From Bilifractor sp002394235 (lineage in GTDB: Bacteria; Bacillota; Clostridia; Lachnospirales; Lachnospiraceae): 64,000 nt of DNA. The stretch is taken from NCBI RefSeq assembly GCF_052118845.1, contig NZ_JBQKGJ010000009.1, positions 1-64,000 on the forward strand. Reading direction: 5' to 3'. The notes beneath the pieces were generated by a model that was not told where the DNA came from, searched no databases, and saw only the letters and a program-made list of their open reading frames with translations. The position numbers and the translations under genes are program-made. Every line of letters begins with the position of its first letter. Within the stretch, counting starts at the first letter, position 1. Positions 53,987 through 62,936 of the stretch are shown one piece after another.

Positions 53987-55474
53987 TCAGCCGGCAGTCT
54001 TCTTTCTTGAGAACGCGCAGAAGAAAATAAAGAGCAGAAACAGGACGGCGACGCACATCCATCCGGTCAGCACAGCGGTTCCCATCGGCGAGAACATGTC
54101 GTAATATCCCTTCAGGTAGATGACAATGATGATCACAGGCACAATAAAGGTGATATATGTTCTGAGTTTTTTCGGGAATTTTCTCCCCTCTCCGGCGTCT
54201 GCCTCCTGAATGAAATGATCCCATCCCCATCCGCTTTTCCGGGTGCAGAAAAGCACAAAGGCCAGACTGCCCAGCGGCAGAAGATTATTGGAGACGATGA
54301 AATCCTCAAGGTCCAGAATATGTGTTCCCTCGCCGAGCGGCTGAAAGGATGACCATATATTGTAGCCGAATACACACGGCAGGCTGAGAAGCACGACAAG
54401 AACAGCGCTGATGATGACGCTCTTCTTTCTCGTCCAGCCGAACAGATCCATATCAAAGGCAATAATATTCTCAAATACCGCAATAACCGTGGTCAGCGCC
54501 GCAAACGACAGGAAAACGAAGAAAAGCGCACCCCAAATTCTTCCTCCCGGCATCTGGCTGAACAGATTCGGTATGGTGAGGAAGATGAGACTTGGTCCGG
54601 CATCCGGCTCGATCCCATAGGCAAAGCATGCCGGTATGATAATGAATCCCGCCATCAGCGCGACAAAGGTGTCCAGCGCCGTGATCGTGACTGCTTCTCC
54701 CGTCAGGCTTCTGTCCTTATTCAGGTAGGAACCGAAGATCAGCATGGCTCCGATTCCGATGGACAAGGTGAAGAACGCCTGACTCATTGCAGCGAAGATG
54801 ACGTTTCCGACACCGCGCTCCGCCATGTTCCGGAAATCCGGCACGAGGTAGAAGGCGATTCCCTTCGCCGCACCCTTCAGGAATATCGAGTGGACAGCAA
54901 GCACTACCATCAGAACCATCAGGCAGGTCATCATGACCTTTGTCACCCGCTCCACCCCGTTTTGAATTCCAAAATAACAGATCACAAAACCGATAAGACA
55001 CACCAGAATTGTCCAGAAAGCCATGCCAGGCGCGTTGGAAAGCATCGCGGCATAATCGGATTTTATTCTGGCACTGTCCGCGCCGGCAAATGTACCCGTG
55101 ACATGAAGATAGCAGTAATAAAGCATCCATCCGGCAACGGTTGTATAATACATCATCAGCATATAGCTTCCGATGATACTGATGTATTTCAGCCAGTGGA
55201 ACCTCGATCCTTTCTGCTCAAGTGTCTCAAAACATCTCGCCGCACTCTTCCGGCTTGCACGTCCGACCGAAAATTCACAGATCATGACTGGAATTCCGAG
55301 GATTAGGAGAAATACCAGATAAATCAGGATAAAAGCTGCTCCGCCGTACTGCCCGCAGAGATAGGGGAATTTCCATACATTTCCGATTCCGATTGCACAG
55401 CCTGCAGAAACCAGGATGAAGCCGATTCTGGAGCCGAATTTTTCCCTGTCGGATTTGCTGCTTACATTTGACAT
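53987..55474 (-). CDS. Sodium-dependent NSS-family transporter
   Basis: This protein of about 495 aa has 11-12 transmembrane segments. Neurotransmitter:sodium symporter motifs are GFILVSAGCAIGIGNVWKFPY at the N-terminus and the unwound-helix region around AMSQAFFTLSIGIGAML. A FLSFAALTTVIAVFENI segment follows. It probably takes up an amino acid or amine. The start at 55474 was preferred to a longer in-frame extension that reads into malQ. AGAGGG lies about 11 nt upstream. It lies 13 bp downstream of malQ and may be co-transcribed with it. Confidence 0.93.
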   Translation of the reverse strand: MSNVSSKSDREKFGSRIGFILVSAGCAIGIGNVWKFPYLCGQYGGAAFILIYLVFLLILGIPVMICEFSVGRASRKSAARCFETLEQKGSRFHWLKYISIIGSYMLMMYYTTVAGWMLYYCYLHVTGTFAGADSARIKSDYAAMLSNAPGMAFWTILVCLIGFVICYFGIQNGVERVTKVMMTCLMVLMVVLAVHSIFLKGAAKGIAFYLVPDFRNMAERGVGNVIFAAMSQAFFTLSIGIGAMLIFGSYLNKDRSLTGEAVTITALDTFVALMAGFIIIPACFAYGIEPDAGPSLIFLTIPNLFSQMPGGRIWGALFFVFLSFAALTTVIAVFENIIAFDMDLFGWTRKKSVIISAVLVVLLSLPCVFGYNIWSSFQPLGEGTHILDLEDFIVSNNLLPLGSLAFVLFCTRKSGWGWDHFIQEADAGEGRKFPKKLRTYITFIVPVIIIVIYLKGYYDMFSPMGTAVLTGWMCVAVLFLLFIFFCAFSRKKTAG

Positions 55475-55487
55475 ACCGTCAATCCCT

Positions 55488-57260
55488 CTACTTTCTATCA
55501 TTCTGTCCGTCTGTAATCTTCGGCTCGGTCTTTGGCAGCCGTCCGTAGATCCTTGCGAGGTTGTGAATGCTGACCGCCAGCGCGTCTGACAGATAATTCG
55601 GCGCGAGCCTCCACTGCCAGTTGGTTCCCTGCGAGCCGGGTGTATTGATCCTGGCCTCACTTCCCTTCACGAGATAATCCTGAAGCGGAACAATACAGGT
55701 GTCTGCCGGCGATCGATATGCCTCGCGGATAAAATCCCACACAAATGCTCCGTAATCGGTATTCTCCGAATGAATAAACTGTCTGGCAAAATCCCGGTCA
55801 TGATCCGGCGCATGTTCCACCCAGTCCAGAATCGTCGTGTTGTCGTGTGTGCCAGTGTAGACGACGCAGTGGAACGGATGATGGTAGGTCAGATACCAGC
55901 TCGACTCTGATCCGTCAAATGCGTACTGAAGGACCTTCATCCCCGGATAGCCGCTGTCCTTCAGAAGCTGTTCATTCTCCGGGGTAATCGTACCAAGATC
56001 CTCGGCTATCAGCGGTACCTCTCCGAGAGCCTTCTTCATCTCGCGGAAAAAGCTCATGCCCGGTCCCTTCTTCATGATGCCATTTTCAGCAGTCTCATCT
56101 CCGTAAGGGATTTCATAGTAATTCGAAAAGCCATGAAAATGATCAATCCGCAGGATGTCAAACAGCTCCATATTCGCCCGGATCCTGCGGATCCACCAGG
56201 AATAGTGGTCCTTCCGGCCTCTCTCCCAGTCGTATACAGGATTTCCCCACAGCTGGCCTGTCACAGAAAAAGCATCCGGCGGGCATCCCGCAATATATTC
56301 CGGCTTCAGATCGCGGTCAAACCGGAATACCTCCGGATGGGCCCACGCATCCGCACTGTCCATCGAAACATAGAACGGGACATCCCCGATCAATTCTATT
56401 CCCTGTTTCCGGGCATAACGGTGAAGCCGCTCCCATTGTGTAAAGAACTCGAACTGAACAAAACGGAAGAAAGAGATCTCATCCTGAAGCTCCTTTTTCG
56501 CCCGGCTGAGTGTGTCCGCCCTGCGCTCCCTGTAACCGTCGTCCCATTCCAGCCAGCTTTTTCCCTCGAACTTTTCCTTGAGCGCATAGTACAGACAGTA
56601 ATCGTCCAGCCAGTACGATTCTCTCTCACAGAATTCGGTATACTTTTCATACAGGCTCTTCTCAGGGAGTACCGTATTCTCTGATTTCATATCTGCCGCT
56701 GAGAGTGCTGCATTCTCTGATTTCATATCCACCGCTGAGGCTGCTGCATCCGCAGCTCTTTCTGCCGCAGGTCCTGCTGGATCCGTGATGTTCTCCGCCG
56801 CTGCTCCCGCAGTGCCGGCCGTCATAACCGTATAAGCTGCAGCCGTTTTGTTCTGAACGTCTTTGATTTCTTCCGTCCGTTTTTTTGAGTCGAGAAGACG
56901 CTCACAGAAGGCCGGATACGCCATCCGAAGTGCCCTGCCCCGGTTTGTATAAAGTGCGCCGTAATCAACACGCTCCTGATTCTGTCCAAAATCCAGACAG
57001 CGTACATCATCTTCTCTCAGAAGCCCATCCTCGATCAAAGCTCTCAGATCTACATAATTCTGATTTCCCGCAAACGCTGAAACCGGCTGATAAGGTGAAT
57101 CTCCGAAGCCGGTCGGGCCCAGCGGCAGCACCTGCCAGTAGCTCTGCCCGGACTTTTTCAGAAAATCCACAAATTCATATGCCTCCCTCGAGAAACAACC
57201 GATTCCGAATTCAGACGGTACCGAAAATACAGGAAACAAAATACCACATTGACGCTTCAT
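55488..57260 (-). CDS. malQ: 4-alpha-glucanotransferase (GH77)
   Basis: This 590-aa enzyme is about 80-90 residues longer than usual because of a low-complexity insert (about residues 135-210). The insert is rich in Ala, Glu and Lys and holds two copies of a 12-residue repeat (DMKSENAALSAA-like). Core GH77 motifs are intact: FGDSPYQPVSAFAGN, the nucleophile region LRIDHFHGF, acid/base Glu in LIAEDLGTITPE, and YTGTHDNTT. It transfers glucan chains in maltodextrin metabolism. A perfect 16-bp palindrome overlaps the promoter region. Confidence 0.95.
   Translation of the reverse strand: MKRQCGILFPVFSVPSEFGIGCFSREAYEFVDFLKKSGQSYWQVLPLGPTGFGDSPYQPVSAFAGNQNYVDLRALIEDGLLREDDVRCLDFGQNQERVDYGALYTNRGRALRMAYPAFCERLLDSKKRTEEIKDVQNKTAAAYTVMTAGTAGAAAENITDPAGPAAERAADAAASAVDMKSENAALSAADMKSENTVLPEKSLYEKYTEFCERESYWLDDYCLYYALKEKFEGKSWLEWDDGYRERRADTLSRAKKELQDEISFFRFVQFEFFTQWERLHRYARKQGIELIGDVPFYVSMDSADAWAHPEVFRFDRDLKPEYIAGCPPDAFSVTGQLWGNPVYDWERGRKDHYSWWIRRIRANMELFDILRIDHFHGFSNYYEIPYGDETAENGIMKKGPGMSFFREMKKALGEVPLIAEDLGTITPENEQLLKDSGYPGMKVLQYAFDGSESSWYLTYHHPFHCVVYTGTHDNTTILDWVEHAPDHDRDFARQFIHSENTDYGAFVWDFIREAYRSPADTCIVPLQDYLVKGSEARINTPGSQGTNWQWRLAPNYLSDALAVSIHNLARIYGRLPKTEPKITDGQNDRK
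56676..56728. repeat. 36-bp direct repeat inside malQ insert
   Basis: ATTCTCTGATTTCATATC occurs at 56676 and 56712. The spacing is exactly 36 bp (12 codons). It lies in the insert that lengthens MalQ, so the insertion probably grew by tandem duplication. Confidence 0.85.
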
Positions 57261-57292
57261 ACCCTACTCCTTCCCCGTTCACATATTGTTTT

Positions 57293-57298
57293 ATTATA
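57293..57298 (-). promoter_or_regulatory. Candidate malQ -10 box
   Basis: TATAAT on the minus strand, about 30 bp before the malQ ATG. The -35 region overlaps the 16-bp palindrome and is not a good consensus. Confidence 0.45.
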
Positions 57299-57311
57299 AT
57301 ATAAAGACAGG

Positions 57312-57327
57312 GCAGGTGTACACCTGC
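57312..57327. promoter_or_regulatory. 16-bp perfect palindrome upstream of malQ
   Basis: GCAGGTGTACACCTGC reads the same on both strands. It covers the expected -35 position of the malQ promoter, a classic repressor-site placement. The binding protein is unknown. Confidence 0.5.
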
Positions 57328-57369
57328 AGGACTATTTTTGTTCATTTTTCCGAAAAAATCATAATCATG

Positions 57370-57407
57370 AAAATACCCCCTGCAAAGCGTTTCCGCTCCT
57401 GCAGGGG
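57370..57407 (-). terminator. Terminator of the ATP synthase operon
   Basis: CCCCTGCA pairs with TGCAGGGG, with an inner AGCG/CGCT stem closed by a GAAA loop. On the minus strand it is followed by GTATTTTC. It lies about 65 bp beyond the atpC stop. Confidence 0.85.
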
Positions 57408-57473
57408 ATATGCGATATCATATATCTGTTTTGTTTCCCGGTACCGCACCGGTTACCCGTCGCGGTTCCATGA

Positions 57474-57890
57474 TCAGTTGATATACTTGTCCTTAAATTT
57501 CAGACGTGAAAGAGCACGCGCCATGGAAGCCTGTGTCATCTTGTATTCACGCAGACTCTGCTTCTGACGCAGACGCTCCTTCGCCCGCTCCAGCGCCTCC
57601 TCGGCACGCCGCTTGTCGACCTCATCCGGGGACTCGCAGGTGTCAACCAGGATCGTTGCGCGGTTATTTGCGAAAATCATGGAGCCATTACCGCAGACAG
57701 CCGTTACCTTATTGCCGTCTGCCGTCGTAAAATCAATCTCCCCGGGCACGATCGCAAGCATAATCTGCGAATGGTGCGCAAGGAAACCTTCCCTCCCGTC
57801 AATGGTGGGAACCTTCAGACTTGTAACGTAACCGCCGTAAAAGGCTTTATCCGATGCGATGACTCTGAGATAATATTTGGCTTCTGCCAT
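57474..57890 (-). CDS. atpC: ATP synthase epsilon subunit
   Basis: This 138-aa subunit is the rotor-bound inhibitory epsilon. The N-terminal beta-barrel has VTSLKVPTIDGREGFLAHHSQ; the C-terminal helical part has RRAEEALERAKERL. The ATG at 57890 has GAGGTG upstream. It is the last gene of the operon, about 90 bp after atpD, and is followed by a strong hairpin terminator. Confidence 0.96.
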   Translation of the reverse strand: MAEAKYYLRVIASDKAFYGGYVTSLKVPTIDGREGFLAHHSQIMLAIVPGEIDFTTADGNKVTAVCGNGSMIFANNRATILVDTCESPDEVDKRRAEEALERAKERLRQKQSLREYKMTQASMARALSRLKFKDKYIN

Positions 57891-57980
57891 ATTACACCTC
57901 AATCTTATTCCTGACGCATCAGCGGAGCGGGCGCGGAACTTCCGCCTCCCTCTGCCTGCTGATGCATGTGCCGGATTCTC

Positions 57981-59369
57981 TTATGCTTCCTTCTTTGCAT
58001 GCTCCGCGACATCCTCGATGCCGCCGCAGTTGAAGAACGCATTCTCCGGATAATCGTCCATTTCTCCGTTCAGGATTGCCTGGAAGCCCTTGATGGTGTC
58101 CTCGAGAGGAACATACTTTCCGGGGATTCCGGTGAACTGCTCCGCTACGTGGAACGGCTGTGACAGGAAGTTTCTGATCTTACGGGCACGATATACGACG
58201 GTCTTGTCCTCATCAGAAAGCTCTTCCATACCAAGGATGGCGATGATATCCTGAAGCTCTTTGTACTTCTGCAGATACTGGAGCACGGACTGTGCAGTCT
58301 CGTAATGCTCCTTCCCGACAATATCCTCTTCCAGGATTCTGGAGGAAGACTCCAGCGGATCAACAGCAGGATAAATACCCTGCTCTACAATCTTTCGGGA
58401 AAGAACGGTCGTTGCATCCAGATGAGCAAAGGTTGTAGCAGGCGCTGGGTCTGTCAGGTCATCAGCAGGTACATATACTGCCTGCACAGATGTGATGGAT
58501 CCGTTTGTCGTGGAAGCGATTCTCTCCTGAAGCTCACCCATTTCATTTGCCAGGGTCGGCTGATATCCTACAGCAGACGGCATACGTCCAAGCAGAGAAG
58601 ATACCTCGGAACCGGCCTGTACGAAACGGAAGATGTTATCGATGAACAGAAGAACGTCTTTTTTCTGAACATCACGGAAATACTCGGCCATTGTAAGCCC
58701 CGTCTCCGCAACACGCATACGTGCCCCCGGGGGCTCGTTCATCTGTCCGAATACCAGGGCGGTATTCTTGATAACTCCGGACTCTGTCATCTCGCTCCAG
58801 AGGTCATTTCCTTCACGGGATCTTTCTCCGACACCGGTGAAGATCGAATAACCGCCGTGCTCCGTCGCGATGTTGCGGATCAGCTCCTGAATCAGGACGG
58901 TCTTACCTACTCCGGCGCCTCCGAACAGTCCGACCTTACCACCCTTTGCGTAGGGCGCGATCAGGTCAATAACCTTGATTCCGGTCTCCAGGATCTCCTG
59001 TACCGGTTTCTGATCTGTAAATTTCGGTGGCTTTCTGTGAATCTCCCACTGTTCAGAATCTCTGAGCTGTTCGCCGCCGTCGATAGTATCGCCAAGCACA
59101 TTGAACAGACGTCCCAGATTCTTCTCGCCGACCGGAACTTCGATTCCGGTTCCCAGTGAGATCACAGGCATATCTTTCTGTAAGCCTTCACTGGCAGAAA
59201 GCATGATACAGCGGACCATATCATCACCGATATGCTGCTGTACCTCCATGATTGCCTTCTCGCCATGGTTGTCAACCTGCAGCGCTGTCTTGATTTTCGG
59301 AAGAGGAAGATCCTCAAATGCGACATCGACAACAGGACCCATGACCTGGACAATTTTTCCGATTTGCAT
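57981..59369 (-). CDS. atpD: ATP synthase beta subunit
   Basis: This 462-aa subunit holds the catalytic sites of F1. Walker A is GGAGVGKT (residues 150-157), followed by FTGVGERSREGNDL, Walker B region VLLFIDNIFRF, and the DELSEED-like loop EELSDED. Length is normal. It lies about 60 bp after atpG in the operon. Confidence 0.99.
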   Translation of the reverse strand: MQIGKIVQVMGPVVDVAFEDLPLPKIKTALQVDNHGEKAIMEVQQHIGDDMVRCIMLSASEGLQKDMPVISLGTGIEVPVGEKNLGRLFNVLGDTIDGGEQLRDSEQWEIHRKPPKFTDQKPVQEILETGIKVIDLIAPYAKGGKVGLFGGAGVGKTVLIQELIRNIATEHGGYSIFTGVGERSREGNDLWSEMTESGVIKNTALVFGQMNEPPGARMRVAETGLTMAEYFRDVQKKDVLLFIDNIFRFVQAGSEVSSLLGRMPSAVGYQPTLANEMGELQERIASTTNGSITSVQAVYVPADDLTDPAPATTFAHLDATTVLSRKIVEQGIYPAVDPLESSSRILEEDIVGKEHYETAQSVLQYLQKYKELQDIIAILGMEELSDEDKTVVYRARKIRNFLSQPFHVAEQFTGIPGKYVPLEDTIKGFQAILNGEMDDYPENAFFNCGGIEDVAEHAKKEA

Positions 59370-59428
59370 GTGTCATGTCCTTTCTATTGTGTCAACGCCC
59401 CTGCCCCTTAAGGCAGGGCGTTACAAGC

Positions 59429-60418
59429 TCAATGAAGCGCGCCGGCCTGGAAAGTATCGAGATCCTCTCCCTGCTGGTTTTCAAACTTCGGCATGTCTTT
59501 CTTCTTATGTTTCTTCTGCTGCAGCGCACGTGCCTTCGCGCCTGCGCAAACCTCCGTAATCTCCTGTGTGATCTGAGCCTGACGCTCCCGGTTGTACTGA
59601 ATGCTCAGCTCCTGGACCAGTTCGCTGCCGTTTTTATTGGCCGCGTCCATCGCCTGCATACGGGAGCTGTGCTCCGCACAGTAAGATTCCACAAGTGCAC
59701 TGTATATATATCCGTTGATAAAGTCCGGGATGATGTTGTTCAGAAGAAGATCCGGCCCCGGTTCCATGTCGAAGGTCTCCTGATACACACCACTCAGTTT
59801 TGTCATATTCTGTTTGAAAAACTCCTCATTCAGACGGATCAGCGGCAGAAGCTGCCGGATCTCCGTCTCGGTTTCCATGGAGTTCTTCATTCTGGTGTAA
59901 ATGATATATACCTCATCAACTTCTTTGCGCTCGAACAGATCAAGCATCTGATATGCGATCGACCTTGCCCTGGAAAGTGTCGGTTTCTGGGCGGTATAAT
60001 GAAAGGCGCCGTCTACATTTACATTGTGATTTGCAAAATACTGACGGCCGACCTCTCCGACGACATATAGCATGTCATTGTTCGCGGGTCTCAGCTTCTC
60101 CTCTGTCAGCTTCAGTACATTATGGTTATATGCACCTGCAAGTCCCTTATCTGCGGTCACACAGATAATCGCCCTGCGGAGATCGCTTTTCGAAGTAACC
60201 TCACGCTCATCCAGATACGGATGGCTGTAGCCGTCCGGAAGGTGACGCAGCACCCGTCCGAACATGTCCTGCAGCGCATAAAAATACGGTTCGGTATTTG
60301 CCAGCGCTTTCCGCGCGTTATTCATTTTCGTAGAAGAAATCATATACATAGCGTTCGTAATCTTCAGTGTATTATTGACGCTATCAATTCTTTCCTTGAT
60401 TTCACGTGTTGCTGACAT
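59429..60418 (-). CDS. atpG: ATP synthase gamma subunit
   Basis: This 329-aa subunit forms the central rotor shaft. The N-terminal helix reads REIKERIDSVNNTLKITNAM and the C-terminal helix has RQAQITQEITEVCAGAKAL-like (here AKAR). About 30 additional residues after the usual end are Lys/Gln-rich and acidic. A GLAGAYNHNVLKL block matches the family. It lies 29 bp after atpA, so is co-translated in the operon. Confidence 0.95.
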   Translation of the reverse strand: MSATREIKERIDSVNNTLKITNAMYMISSTKMNNARKALANTEPYFYALQDMFGRVLRHLPDGYSHPYLDEREVTSKSDLRRAIICVTADKGLAGAYNHNVLKLTEEKLRPANNDMLYVVGEVGRQYFANHNVNVDGAFHYTAQKPTLSRARSIAYQMLDLFERKEVDEVYIIYTRMKNSMETETEIRQLLPLIRLNEEFFKQNMTKLSGVYQETFDMEPGPDLLLNNIIPDFINGYIYSALVESYCAEHSSRMQAMDAANKNGSELVQELSIQYNRERQAQITQEITEVCAGAKARALQQKKHKKKDMPKFENQQGEDLDTFQAGALH

Positions 60419-60447
60419 ATTTTTCCTTCTTCAATTTCCGGCTGAGC

Positions 60448-62262
60448 TTATGCGTTCTTTGTCTTATGCGCTTCCGCGTATTCCGCGCCAAACTCATCCG
60501 CTGCTGCCAGGATTCTCTCGGTAAGTTCATCCGGAAGCTGTCCCTTTTTGTTGATCTCCTCGACGATATCCGAATACTTATCGGCGAAGAAAGCAAGCAT
60601 CTCCTTCTGGTAAGCTTTCACATTCTTAACCGGAACATTGATCATCTTCTTATGCTCGGCAACGCAGAGAGTAATAACCTGATCTGCTGTTGAAAGCGGA
60701 TGACCAAGCGGCTGCTTCAGCAGCTCCATCAGAACATTTCCCTGTTTCAGCTGATTCTGCGTTGCTTCATCCAGATCTGAACTAAACTGGGTGAACACCT
60801 GCATCTCACGGAACTGTGCCAGATCGATACGCAGGGAACCCGCAGCCTTCTTCATTGCCTTGGTCTGAGCTGCTCCTCCTACACGGGATACGGAAAGTCC
60901 GACGTTAACGGCCGGTCTCTGTCCCTCGAAGAACAGATCGGACTCCAGGAAAATCTGTCCGTCTGTGATGGAGATAACATTGGTCGGAATGTATGCGGAT
61001 ACATCGCCGTCCTGTGTCTCAATAATCGGCAGCGCGGTGATGGAACCTCCGCCCAGATTTTCTGACAGCCTTGAGGATCTCTCAAGAAGTCTGGAATGCA
61101 GATAGAATACATCACCCGGGTAAGCCTCACGTCCCGGAGATCTTCCGAGAAGCAGTGACAGCGTACGATATGCAACGGCATGCTTGCTCAGATCATCATA
61201 GATGATCAGAACATCCTTGCCTCTGTGCATGAAGTATTCGGCAATGGATGTCGCGGCATAAGGCGCGATGTACTGAAGCGGTGCCGGATCTGCAGCGGTG
61301 GATGCCACTACAATCGAATAGGACATCGCGTCATTTTTCTTCAGTGTGTTTACAATGCTGGCTACTGTAGATGCCTTCTGTCCGATTGCGACATAGACGC
61401 AGTAGCAGTCCTTCCCCTTCTGGTTCAGGACGGCATCCATAGCGATGGATGTCTTACCGGTCTGACGGTCACCGATGATCAGTTCTCGCTGTCCGCGGCC
61501 GATAGGAAACATGGAGTCAATGGCAAGGATACCGGTCTCCAGAGGAACCGTAACCGGCTGACGGTCAATGATTCCGGGCGCCGGCTGTTCAATCGCGCGG
61601 TACTCGTCACCCTTTACCGGTGCTCCGCCGTCAATGGGATTGCCCAGCGCGTCAATGACACGGCCGAGATATCCGTCGCCGCATGCAATACCTGCGCGCT
61701 TGCCGGTACCGGTCACACGGGTTCCCTCACCGATGCTGCCCTCGGCATCAAACAGAATCGCACCGATTCCGTCCTCACCGATATTCTGAACCATTCCTTT
61801 TACGCCGTTTTCAAAGACCAGAATCTCTCCGTACTGCACATGATCCAGACCTGTGATGGTTACAATTCCGTCGCCGGCCGTCAGAACATGACCGACTTCC
61901 GACTGTTCCGCCTCAAGATGGAACTGTTCCACGGCAGCACGCATGATCTCCATGATGCCTTCCTGGCTTTTTTCTCTCGCAGCTCTGGCTCTGGCATCAT
62001 TGATCTGATTTTCGAACTGTCTCTCTCTTCCGCGGGTACTCCAGTCGTACTCATCGCTTCCGATGTCGAGAATGAAACCACCGTGTACATCCGGATCCTG
62101 AACGATCTCAAGATTTACCTGATCCGTGTCTTCAAGCTCATACTTGTTTTTCAGAAACTGAACGAATTTCTGTCTCTGCTCTTCGCTCGGCTCGGTTACA
62201 CAGCGAAGAACCGCATGAAGCTTTCCGTTCTCGTCCAACTTTATTGTTTTGTTCTCACTCAT
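60448..62262 (-). CDS. atpA: ATP synthase alpha subunit with N-terminal delta-CTD-like extension
   Basis: This 604-aa protein is about 100 residues longer than typical alpha. From about residue 105 on it is ordinary alpha: QSEVGHVLTAGDGI, Walker A GDRQTGKT (264-271, normally near 169) and the catalytic-Arg region SVSRVGGAAQTKA. Residues 1-95 do not match alpha. The stretch TEPSEEQRQKFVQFLK, then VQDPDVHGGFILDIGS, then YDWSTRGRERQ reads like the delta-subunit C-terminal domain (compare E. coli DKSVMAGVIIRAGD and DGSVRGRLERL). No separate atpH lies between atpF and this gene. The ATG is 4 bp after the atpF stop with only a weak ribosome-binding site, so translation may depend on atpF. Confidence 0.93.
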   Translation of the reverse strand: MSENKTIKLDENGKLHAVLRCVTEPSEEQRQKFVQFLKNKYELEDTDQVNLEIVQDPDVHGGFILDIGSDEYDWSTRGRERQFENQINDARARAAREKSQEGIMEIMRAAVEQFHLEAEQSEVGHVLTAGDGIVTITGLDHVQYGEILVFENGVKGMVQNIGEDGIGAILFDAEGSIGEGTRVTGTGKRAGIACGDGYLGRVIDALGNPIDGGAPVKGDEYRAIEQPAPGIIDRQPVTVPLETGILAIDSMFPIGRGQRELIIGDRQTGKTSIAMDAVLNQKGKDCYCVYVAIGQKASTVASIVNTLKKNDAMSYSIVVASTAADPAPLQYIAPYAATSIAEYFMHRGKDVLIIYDDLSKHAVAYRTLSLLLGRSPGREAYPGDVFYLHSRLLERSSRLSENLGGGSITALPIIETQDGDVSAYIPTNVISITDGQIFLESDLFFEGQRPAVNVGLSVSRVGGAAQTKAMKKAAGSLRIDLAQFREMQVFTQFSSDLDEATQNQLKQGNVLMELLKQPLGHPLSTADQVITLCVAEHKKMINVPVKNVKAYQKEMLAFFADKYSDIVEEINKKGQLPDELTERILAAADEFGAEYAEAHKTKNA

Positions 62263-62266
62263 AGTG

Positions 62267-62752
62267 TCAGTCTTTCTTATCTTTATTCGCTGAGACCTTC
62301 TTCAGGAAGGCATCATACATCTTATCGTCATCCTCAGCCTCTGCGATTCTGGCAGCGGCATCCTTAACCATCTCAACAATGTCTTCCTCAGCTTTGTGCT
62401 TCTGGTCTGTCGTCTCTGCAGCTGCTTTGGCTCTGGCATCATTAATGATCTTGTCAGCGTCTGCTTTGGCCGAATCGACAATACGGTCGTATTCCACGTT
62501 TGCCTTTGCTCTTGCCTCATCAGCAGCTTTCTTTTTCTCATCATCAATGCTCTTGATTGTATCCTCATACTGTGTCTTGAGAGCATTGGCATCATTCTGT
62601 GCCTTTTCTGCGTCCGTGTAGGACTTCTCAATGTCTTTTGCTCTCTGATCGAGGATCTTGTGTACTCTTCCAAAAAGGAACTTTTTAAGAAGGAAATACA
62701 GAATCAGAAGATCGATGACCGTCCATAAAACATTTAAATCAAAACGTAACAT
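62267..62752 (-). CDS. atpF: ATP synthase b subunit
   Basis: This 161-aa peripheral-stalk subunit has one N-terminal membrane helix (about residues 5-25, VLWTVIDLLILYFLLKKFLF). It continues as a long Ala/Lys/Glu/Asp-rich coiled coil. It ends KKVSANKDKKD. No delta-like domain is fused to it. The stop codon is 4 bp before atpA. Upstream lies a 99-bp repeat separating it from atpE. Confidence 0.95.
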   Translation of the reverse strand: MLRFDLNVLWTVIDLLILYFLLKKFLFGRVHKILDQRAKDIEKSYTDAEKAQNDANALKTQYEDTIKSIDDEKKKAADEARAKANVEYDRIVDSAKADADKIINDARAKAAAETTDQKHKAEEDIVEMVKDAAARIAEAEDDDKMYDAFLKKVSANKDKKD

Positions 62753-62806
62753 GTCTTCTCCTAAGTTGTTCCGTACTCTGATACGAAATCATTGTCACTG
62801 AAATTT

Positions 62807-62905
62807 ATTTACGCGAACAGTGAGCCGCAGCCGAATGCGAAGTATTCGTGTGCGGCGAGCGTCGCGATAGCGGGATAAAACTCGCGCAGCGTGTTTTATC
62901 TCGTT
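62807..62905 (-). repeat. 99-bp dispersed two-hairpin repeat, copy 3, inside the atp operon
   Basis: It is the reverse complement of copies 1 and 2, so in the sense of the atp transcript it reads in the same direction. It lies between the atpE stop (62937) and the atpF start (62752). One base change (CCCGCTATCG for CTCGCTATCG) weakens the outer edge of the first stem. Confidence 0.9.
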
Positions 62906-62936
62906 TCAGAATAAACGAAGCATTTTCCGATATGGC

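Noticed and set aside
61180..62367. 395-codon plus-strand frame over atpA and the start of atpF
   Set aside because: It is antisense to well-supported ATP synthase genes and shows no family motif.
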